From assembly GCA_947623665.1 (NCBI GenBank), contig CANQHJ010000008.1, forward strand, positions 1 to 34,567: DNA of 34,567 bases. Reading direction: 5' to 3'. Source of the stretch: an uncultured Bacilli bacterium. Its GTDB lineage: Bacteria; Bacillota_I; Bacilli_A; RF39; UBA660. Each line of letters begins with the position of its first letter. The first letter of the stretch is position 1. Positions 28,858-34,567 of the stretch are shown here, in pieces. A program made the position numbers and the translations under genes. A model generated the notes under the pieces. The model did not search any database. It was not told the DNA's origin and saw only the letters and a program-made list of their open reading frames with translations.

Positions 28858-31001
28858 CTTATTAACCTCTCTACTTTATCAATATATGAGATTTTATCAA
28901 GTTGAAGTAACAAATTATTTAACTGTTTTAATCCACTAACATAAACAGTTATTTCGTATACTGCAACTTCTTGTTGAAAAACCATATTAATTCTTTCTAT
29001 ATTAATATCTTGCTTACTAATTTTTTGAACCAAATCTACCATATTATTATCACGACTATTAGAATATATAACCAAATTAGAAACATATTTTTTATTAGTA
29101 TTTTCATTCCAACTAACATTAACAGTCCTATCATCAAGTGCTGCTAAATTATGACAATTACTTCTATGAACAGTTATTCCATTTCCTTTAGTAATATATC
29201 CTATAATATCATCTCCTAAAATAGGATTACAACAATTTGCAAGTGATACTTTAACATTATCTATACCAGATACTATAACATCTGCATTATTATCTATTTT
29301 TAAAGATGGTTTTTTCTTTATATTTTTCTCTTCAGGTTTATAAATTATATGAATAACAGAATTAACAGATGTTTTTCCATTACCTATATTAAGATATAAA
29401 TCATCAAGTTTTTGTATCTTTAACTCATCAAATATAATCTTAGTATTTTCTGTACTAAACATCTCATTAAAAGGTATCTTCTTTTTACGAAGAGCCTTTT
29501 CAACAAGATACTTACCTCTTTCTATATATACTTCTCTTTCATTTTTTGTAAAAAAGCTTTTAATTCTATTTCTTGCACCAGCTGTTTTAACAAAATTAAT
29601 CCATTCTTTAGAAGGTGTAGAATTCTTATTAGTATTTATTTTAACTATATCATTATTTTGAAGTTCATAATTAAGAGGTACTATACAATTATTAACAATT
29701 GCACCTACTGTAGTCTCTCCTACTTTAGTATGAACTTTATAAGCAAAATCAATAGGAGTTGCCCCACGAGGAAGTTCAATAACATCTCCCTTTGGAGTAA
29801 ATACATAAATATTATTATTTAAAACTTCTTCTTTAACACTATTAACAAACTCTTCATTACTTAACTTCTCATTAGAAAGTTCCATAATAGCCTTAAAGAA
29901 TTGTAACTTCTGTTCAGTAGTAGACTTCATTGCTTCTTTAGCATCTTTTTGTTCCTTATATGCCCAATGGCTTGCAATACCATTTTCTGCAACCTCATCC
30001 ATCTCATGAGTTCTAATCTGAATCTCAAATAAATATCCATCTATACCAAAAACAGTAGTATGTAAAGATTGATACATATTAGGTTTAGGCATTGCAATAT
30101 AATCCTTAAAACGCTTAGGAAGAGGTCTAAATTTAGAATGAATAATACCTAAAGCAAGATAACATTCTTGTTCTGTATTAACTATAATTCTAAGAGCAAG
30201 TAAATCATAAATATCACTAAACTTTTTACCCCTATTAAGTTTATTATAAATACTATAAATACTCTTAGCACGTCCCTTAATCTCATGATTAATCTCATGT
30301 TTATTTAAAAGATTAGAAACCTCTTGAAGCATCTCATTAACAGTAGCATTCCTCTCTAACTTCGACTTATTAAGTTTTTCTGCAATATCATAAAATACTT
30401 CTCCTTTTAAATAACGTAAAGATAAATCTTCTAACTCACTTTTAATTTTATGAATTCCTAAATGATCTGCAATAGGAGCTAAAATCTCAAGAGCCTCACG
30501 TGCTTTTACTTTTTGACGTTCTTTAGAAAGAGCCCATAAAGTTTTCATATTATGAAGACTATCCGCAAGTTTTATAATAATTACTCTAACATCCTCACTC
30601 ATACCTACAATTATTTTTTTATAATAATCTATTAAATATTCATTCTCAGTTGAAAAATGAATATTAGAAAGTTTAGTTACACCCAAAACTAAAGATGTAA
30701 CCTCACGTCCAAATTCACGTTCCAACTCTTCAGCACTACAATTACAATCTTGTTCTAAAACATCATGCAAAAAAGCCGCTTGTAAAGTCTCAACATCAGC
30801 AAAAACTCCAGTTAGTATCTTAACAACATTAAGAGGGTGAGATATATAATCTTCACCCGTTTTACGAACTTGACCAGTATGTTTTTCTTTAGCATATAAA
30901 TAAGCATTTTTAATTTTTAAAAAGTCATCTTCATCTGTAATATACTTTTTTATTGCTTCCATAACTTCTTTTGATGTAATACGGTCTCTTGTTTTAGTCA
31001 T
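28854..31001 (-). CDS. rel: Bifunctional-type (p)ppGpp synthetase/hydrolase Rel
   Basis: Rel makes and degrades the alarmone (p)ppGpp during starvation. The 715-residue protein has the full domain order: HD hydrolase (about 30-190; H55 in YISHP, H79-D80), synthetase (about 230-345, with GRAKSIYSIYNKL, RFKDYIAMPKPNMYQSLHTTV and FEIQIRTHEMDEVAENG), TGS (about 400-460, YVFTPKGDVIELPRGATPIDFAYKVH), zinc-finger/helical region with C-C-N near CCNPILGDD, and ACT (about 640-715). In the HD motif the usual HDxxED is HDVLEQ, so the second acidic residue is Gln84; hydrolase activity may be reduced. The synthetase motifs look intact. It is followed by dtd with a 4-bp overlap and preceded by secDF. Confidence 0.94.
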   Translation of the reverse strand: MTKTRDRITSKEVMEAIKKYITDEDDFLKIKNAYLYAKEKHTGQVRKTGEDYISHPLNVVKILTGVFADVETLQAAFLHDVLEQDCNCSAEELEREFGREVTSLVLGVTKLSNIHFSTENEYLIDYYKKIIVGMSEDVRVIIIKLADSLHNMKTLWALSKERQKVKAREALEILAPIADHLGIHKIKSELEDLSLRYLKGEVFYDIAEKLNKSKLERNATVNEMLQEVSNLLNKHEINHEIKGRAKSIYSIYNKLNRGKKFSDIYDLLALRIIVNTEQECYLALGIIHSKFRPLPKRFKDYIAMPKPNMYQSLHTTVFGIDGYLFEIQIRTHEMDEVAENGIASHWAYKEQKDAKEAMKSTTEQKLQFFKAIMELSNEKLSNEEFVNSVKEEVLNNNIYVFTPKGDVIELPRGATPIDFAYKVHTKVGETTVGAIVNNCIVPLNYELQNNDIVKINTNKNSTPSKEWINFVKTAGARNRIKSFFTKNEREVYIERGKYLVEKALRKKKIPFNEMFSTENTKIIFDELKIQKLDDLYLNIGNGKTSVNSVIHIIYKPEEKNIKKKPSLKIDNNADVIVSGIDNVKVSLANCCNPILGDDIIGYITKGNGITVHRSNCHNLAALDDRTVNVSWNENTNKKYVSNLVIYSNSRDNNMVDLVQKISKQDINIERINMVFQQEVAVYEITVYVSGLKQLNNLLLQLDKISYIDKVERLIR

Positions 31002-31022
31002 ATATCTTACACCCTCTCTTTT

Positions 31023-33320
31023 CTAACAATTAACTCCTTTTATTTTTTTCTCTTCAATATCATCAGTATAAATCTTTTTAGGTTTACGCTTTTTACCTAC
31101 ATTCTTTCTTTCTAATAATAAGAAAATATAACTTGCAATAAAAAGTGATGAATAAGTTCCTGCAATAAGTCCAAATAACATTGCTAAATTAAATGTAAGT
31201 ATTCCACTAGATGCAAATATTATTAAAGCAAGAACAGGAAGTAAAGTTGTAAGTGATGTATAAATTGAACGTAAGAATGTATCTGCAATACTCTTATTAG
31301 CAGCCTCATATAATTTTTCTCGTGTAAGTTTTTTATCATCTATCTTACTTAAGTTTTCTCGAATTCTATCAAAAGTAACAATAGTATTATTTATAGAATA
31401 TCCAATGATTGCTAAAATAGCTGCAATAAACATAACAGATATTTCAAGTCTAAATATACTAAACAAAGCAAATATCACTAAAACATCATGTACAAGAGCA
31501 CTAACTGATGCTATTGCGTAACTAAATTTAAAACGAATTGAAATATAAATAATTATACCAATCATAGAAATAAGTACTGAAAGTATAGCATTCTTAGTAA
31601 GTTCCTCTTTAACTATATTACTTATAACACTAATATCAACTTTAGCCTCATACTTATCCTCAAAATGTTTAGTTACATCTTTAATGTCTTTAGCATCAAG
31701 AACATCTTTAACATTCATTGTAACTTCATCATCATTTCTTTCAATATCACGAACATTTAACTTTAATTCTTTTAAATCATTTTTTAATTTATTATTAGAA
31801 ACTTTATCTTTAGTAACAACTGTAATATCACTACCAGCTTGATAATCAATTCCTAAATTAAATCCCTTAACAGCAAAGAATATTCCACCTATAACAATTA
31901 TAACAATTGAAAACATAGTAAACTTAGGACCAAATTTAACAAAATCTATCTTATCTATTTTTCTATCTACTACTTTTTCTCCCTTACTTACATTAGGAAC
32001 TTTCTTAGGATCTACATTTATAAATAATTTTAATTTATCATTAAAGTAACCATTCTTAACAAAAAGTCTCATAATAACTCTAGTAAGTAAAACCATTGTA
32101 AACATTGTTACAATAACAGTAATAATTAACATAGTAGCAAACCCTTTAACACTACTCTCACCAAATATAAACATAATTATTGCAACAAGTAATGTTGTAA
32201 GATTTGAATCAAGTATAGTTCTAAAACTTGACTTGCTTCCGTTTTTAAATGCTAATTGTAAATCTCTACCATGATAAAGTTCATCTTGAATTCTAGAGAA
32301 AAGTAATACATTAGCATCCACTGCCATTCCAATACCTAAAACAAGTGCCGCAATACCTGGAAGAGTCAAAACACTTCCAATAACCCAACTTGTAAAGAAT
32401 ACTAAGAATGTATAAAATACAAGTGAAAATGCTGATATAACTCCAGAAAAATGATAAATAATAATTAATAAAAGAAATATAAGAACAATTCCTACTACAC
32501 CAGCAGTAAATGTTTTCTCTAAAGTCTGATCTCCAAAAGATGCCCCTACTGTTTTAGATGAAACTTCTGTAAGTTTAGAAGGAAGTGAACCAGAATTAAT
32601 TAAATCAACTAAATTTTCTACTTCTTCTTTCGTAAAATCACCTTGAATTATAACATCACTAGCAAATCCTTGTGAAACAGCAGCAGCTGATAAACAATTA
32701 GATTCACTAGTTCCACAAGAACTACCCTCAGCAGCATAACTATTTTCTTTTTCATCATAATCAAGCCAAATAACCATTAATTTATCATCTTGTTTAGAAA
32801 GCTTATTAGTAGCAGCAAAAAATTTATCTTTATCTTTTACAGAAAGTGCAACAGCAGGATTACCATTTGCATCTTGACCAACTTTAGCACCACCAGCTTT
32901 TAATACATTAGATTCCATTAAAAGATTATCTTTTGTATCTCTAAAAGAAAGTGTAGCCACTGTAGAAAGTTGTTTTCTTGCACTATCAGCATCCTTAACA
33001 CCAGCAAGTTTAACACGTATCTTATCCCCTTCAATAATTATCTCAGGTTCATTAACACCCAAACTATCAATTCTTTTACTCAAAGTTTTATAAGTTGCAG
33101 TAACTTTCTCACTTGTCATAGGAGAACCATCAACACTCTCAACTTTATATAAAACTTCAAAACCACCCTTTAAATCAAGTCCAAACTTTAAATCTTTAAA
33201 TATAGGAATAAGACATAAACAAACTCCAATACATAAAGCCAAAACCATTAAAGTAGTACTAATAACACCCTTTTTATTTCCATTATTTTTTGTCTTTTTC
33301 TTGCTTTTTTCTTCTTTCAT
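31023..33320 (-). CDS. secDF: SecDF protein-export subunit (SecD-SecF fusion)
   Basis: SecDF uses the proton gradient to pull preproteins out of the Sec channel. The protein (765 residues from the ATG) is a fused SecD and SecF, as in Bacillus. SecD has an N-terminal helix, FGLDLKGGFEVLYKVE (near 48-62), a P1 region (about 60-270) and six membrane helices with GIAALVLGIGMAVDANVLLF. SecF restarts at FNLGIDYQAGSDITV (about 483), with its own helices and IIGYSINNTIVTFDRI. In the P1 region, an extra Cys pair (SSCGTSESNCLSAA) might form a disulfide. The basic KKKNNGNKK start is typical. The ATG at 33320 is chosen; a GTG at 33329 with AGAGGA upstream is possible. It overlaps comN and is part of the long operon. 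Confidence 0.95.
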   Translation of the reverse strand: MKEEKSKKKTKNNGNKKGVISTTLMVLALCIGVCLCLIPIFKDLKFGLDLKGGFEVLYKVESVDGSPMTSEKVTATYKTLSKRIDSLGVNEPEIIIEGDKIRVKLAGVKDADSARKQLSTVATLSFRDTKDNLLMESNVLKAGGAKVGQDANGNPAVALSVKDKDKFFAATNKLSKQDDKLMVIWLDYDEKENSYAAEGSSCGTSESNCLSAAAVSQGFASDVIIQGDFTKEEVENLVDLINSGSLPSKLTEVSSKTVGASFGDQTLEKTFTAGVVGIVLIFLLLIIIYHFSGVISAFSLVFYTFLVFFTSWVIGSVLTLPGIAALVLGIGMAVDANVLLFSRIQDELYHGRDLQLAFKNGSKSSFRTILDSNLTTLLVAIIMFIFGESSVKGFATMLIITVIVTMFTMVLLTRVIMRLFVKNGYFNDKLKLFINVDPKKVPNVSKGEKVVDRKIDKIDFVKFGPKFTMFSIVIIVIGGIFFAVKGFNLGIDYQAGSDITVVTKDKVSNNKLKNDLKELKLNVRDIERNDDEVTMNVKDVLDAKDIKDVTKHFEDKYEAKVDISVISNIVKEELTKNAILSVLISMIGIIIYISIRFKFSYAIASVSALVHDVLVIFALFSIFRLEISVMFIAAILAIIGYSINNTIVTFDRIRENLSKIDDKKLTREKLYEAANKSIADTFLRSIYTSLTTLLPVLALIIFASSGILTFNLAMLFGLIAGTYSSLFIASYIFLLLERKNVGKKRKPKKIYTDDIEEKKIKGVNC

Positions 33321-33582
33321 TTTTATCACTTCTTCCTCTTCTTGTTTTTCTAACTATTAAATAAGAATTAAATCTTTTATTATCAACATGTAATATATCA
33401 CTAACTACATCAGATAACATTAAATCACGACCAGATGACCATTTAACATTAATTAAATAATTCCAAATATCTTCTATTTTAACATTTCTTACACCCAATC
33501 TATTTAATTCTACTTTCTTTGCTTCCAAAGCTGGTTTTACTCTTTTAAATAACTCTTCTTGACTATTAAATTCAAAATCCAT
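33283..33582 (-). CDS. comN: ComN/YrzD-like post-transcriptional regulator
   Basis: The 99-residue protein resembles ComN (YrzD) of Bacillus, whose gene also neighbours secDF. There ComN controls the late competence operon post-transcriptionally and localises to division sites. The core, EELFKRVKPALEAKKVELN (9-27), VKIEDIWNYLINVKWSSGRD (35-54) and LSDVVSDILHVDNKRFNSYLI, has the family's pattern; a basic RKTRRGRSDKNERRKKQ tail is extra and overlaps the secDF start. The start is ATG 33582 after AAAGGAAG. It heads the long operon. A TATAAT lies at 33614-33609, with a poor -35. The call rests on pattern and synteny. Confidence 0.7.
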   Translation of the reverse strand: MDFEFNSQEELFKRVKPALEAKKVELNRLGVRNVKIEDIWNYLINVKWSSGRDLMLSDVVSDILHVDNKRFNSYLIVRKTRRGRSDKNERRKKQEKDKK

Positions 33583-33608
33583 AAAACCACTTCCTTTGAA
33601 CTAAAAAT

Positions 33609-33614
33609 ATTATA
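33609..33614 (-). promoter_or_regulatory. -10 element of the comN-secDF-rel-hisS operon
   Basis: A TATAAT (33614-33609) sits about 27 bp above the comN start. The sequence 17 bp upstream has only a weak TTTTAA-like -35. It is the only promoter-like signal seen before the nine-gene run. Confidence 0.45.
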
Positions 33615-33645
33615 CTAAAAAATAAGAAAAATTAAAAGTAAAACA

Positions 33646-33684
33646 GAAAAAATCTCTTAATTCTTAAACAAGAATAAGAGATTT
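33646..33684 (-). terminator. Strong terminator of the 252-aa gene
   Basis: AAATCTCTTATTCTT pairs with AAGAATTAAGAGATTT (15 bp, one bulge) around a four-base loop; TTTTTT follows on the minus strand. It separates the gene from comN. Confidence 0.85.
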
Positions 33685-33693
33685 ATATCAATA

Positions 33694-34452
33694 TTATTTA
33701 ACTGTTTTTCTATTTTTTATTGCATCTAGAGCTTTAGCTTCTTCTTCTTTTGCATCCCTTACAGTATAACCAGCAACCTTATCAATACTAATTCCATTTT
33801 CTTTTACTGTTTGTAATAATGCAGAGAAAACACTTAAATCTTGAGCTTGTGTCCATTCATCTAATTCATTATAAGGAACTTTTAAACTATCATTAGGATG
33901 TTCTGGATTTCTTTTTAACCAATCAGCATGAATAGCAACACCTATTTGCTCTTTTATTTTTGGATCATTTTCCATAGAAGAAACACTAACACCTGCTTTT
34001 GAATAATCTTCAAAAACATTATAAGCACCAATTGCAGCATCTAAATTTTCTTTCTTAGAATCACCAGATAATTCAAGAAAAGATCTTAAAATATTTTCTC
34101 CCTTTTCTAAATCGTAATTTCCAGTAGGTAAATCTCTTACAATTTCCTCATCCGTTAAATCTCTTTTTGCAAATCTTTTTACAGTAATATCCCCTGACTT
34201 AACTGCTTTCATAAAATTATCAAAACTATCTAAACAACTCTCAGGAAACTTACCATCCTTAACAGATACTTCATTTCTAACTTCGTCTCCCTTTATACAA
34301 GCATATAACAAAGCTTCTCCTTCATTTTTACCTTCTTTTACTGCAGCAACTGCTCTATTATAGTATCCTTCTAATTCTCCATTACACCACTCTTCATGAA
34401 CTTTAGAAGCTGCTCCTATAATTAATTCATCTTTTATTTCATTATTTTTCAT
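33694..34452 (-). CDS. Uncharacterised acidic protein with a RyR-domain-like C-terminal part
   Basis: No family is recognised with confidence. The 252-residue protein is soluble, acidic, helical and without a signal peptide. A segment about 175-220 (VAIHADWLKRNPEHPNDS then KVPYNELDEWTQAQDLSVF) resembles RyR domains, which have a helix with xHxxW, then a VPYxxLxExxKxxD helix; RyR-domain proteins are known in phage and bacteria, some as nucleotide sensors. The N terminus has a similar xxKVHEEWCNGEL start (about 15-28), possibly a partial second copy. It is a monocistronic gene with a good promoter (TTACTA, 17 bp, TATAAT) and a strong terminator; ATG 34452 with GGAGG. The function is open. Confidence 0.75.
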   Translation of the reverse strand: MKNNEIKDELIIGAASKVHEEWCNGELEGYYNRAVAAVKEGKNEGEALLYACIKGDEVRNEVSVKDGKFPESCLDSFDNFMKAVKSGDITVKRFAKRDLTDEEIVRDLPTGNYDLEKGENILRSFLELSGDSKKENLDAAIGAYNVFEDYSKAGVSVSSMENDPKIKEQIGVAIHADWLKRNPEHPNDSLKVPYNELDEWTQAQDLSVFSALLQTVKENGISIDKVAGYTVRDAKEEEAKALDAIKNRKTVK

Positions 34453-34483
34453 ATTATACCTCCATTAAAATAATACGTCCTAT

Positions 34484-34512
34484 ATTATAGCACGTATAAT
34501 ACTGATTAGTAA
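34484..34512 (-). promoter_or_regulatory. Promoter of the 252-aa gene
   Basis: TTACTA (minus strand, 34512-34507), 17 bp, then TATAAT (34489-34484), 31 bp above the ATG with GGAGG between. Confidence 0.55.
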
Positions 34513-34522
34513 ATAGATGAAG

Positions 34523-34550
34523 TTGCAAGTCATTTATTTATTAGTATAAT
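34523..34550 (+). promoter_or_regulatory. Possible outward promoter at the right edge
   Basis: TTGCAA (34523-34528), 16 bp, TATAAT (34545-34550) on the plus strand; the rest of any gene lies beyond the window. It may also be chance in AT-rich DNA. Confidence 0.3.
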
Positions 34551-34567
34551 ATTATTACTCTTTTGAG

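Noticed and set aside
1-34567. CRISPR arrays, tRNA, rRNA and riboswitches
   Set aside because: No regularly spaced repeats, tRNA cloverleaf arms or known riboswitch cores were seen by eye; a covariance-model search would be decisive.
1-34567. Mollicutes genetic code (TGA as Trp)
   Set aside because: Several genes end cleanly at TGA followed by the next ribosome-binding site, and Trp is written TGG.

Overview
The window is very AT-rich DNA, coding densely and almost entirely on the minus strand. Gene content points to an anaerobic, probably spore-forming member of the Bacilli (Bacillota): a SecDF fusion, ParE/ParC of the Gram-positive type, a ComN-secDF pair, one long Rel protein, an [FeFe]-hydrogenase with rubrerythrin, and spore-type proteins (SpoVID-like, CotS/YutH-like, SleC-like). 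It resembles uncultured gut Bacilli, but the lineage cannot be fixed from sequence alone. TGA is used as a stop (for example the ASCH and LysM genes), so this is not the Mollicutes code.

Layout from left to right. 1-77: the end of an IS3-family insertion sequence running off the left edge. 109-1299: a beta-helix surface protein with a sortase-like NPDTA tail and a damaged 5' end. 1350-3620: a PerR-like regulator, an [FeFe]-hydrogenase-like protein and rubrerythrin in one overlapping operon behind a promoter with a Fur/PerR-type operator. 3721-4215: an orphan pseudopilin. 4498-6106: a spore-coat kinase-like protein and a SpoVID-like LysM protein. 6161-10602: parE-parC. 10708-13283: a spore operon of a five-LysM protein and a SleC-type cortex-lytic enzyme split into two overlapping ORFs.

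13331-21077 is accessory DNA upstream of the spore operon. A DpnII-type GATC restriction-modification cassette (R, two adenine methyltransferases, an unknown 180-aa protein and a 420-aa PD-(D/E)xK-like protein) lies between two identical 72-bp direct repeats. Each repeat carries the promoter, ribosome-binding site and first codons of the LysM gene. Beyond it lie a divergent ASCH/GNAT pair, a third decayed repeat copy, and a Fic-plus-APH-kinase operon. 21207-22873 is a TetR-controlled unit with a small membrane protein and a YugP-family protein whose zinc-binding motif is destroyed.

22968-33582 appears to be one long operon: comN, secDF, rel, dtd, an AI-2E-type permease, hisS, then three tandem paralogous ~340-aa zinc-peptidase-like proteins with HExGH plus a downstream Glu. 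A 252-aa protein of unknown function with its own promoter and terminator closes the window.

The best candidates for something undescribed are the three tandem compact HExGH proteins, the enlarged DpnII cassette with its 72-bp promoter-bearing repeats, and the TetR/dead-YugP unit.
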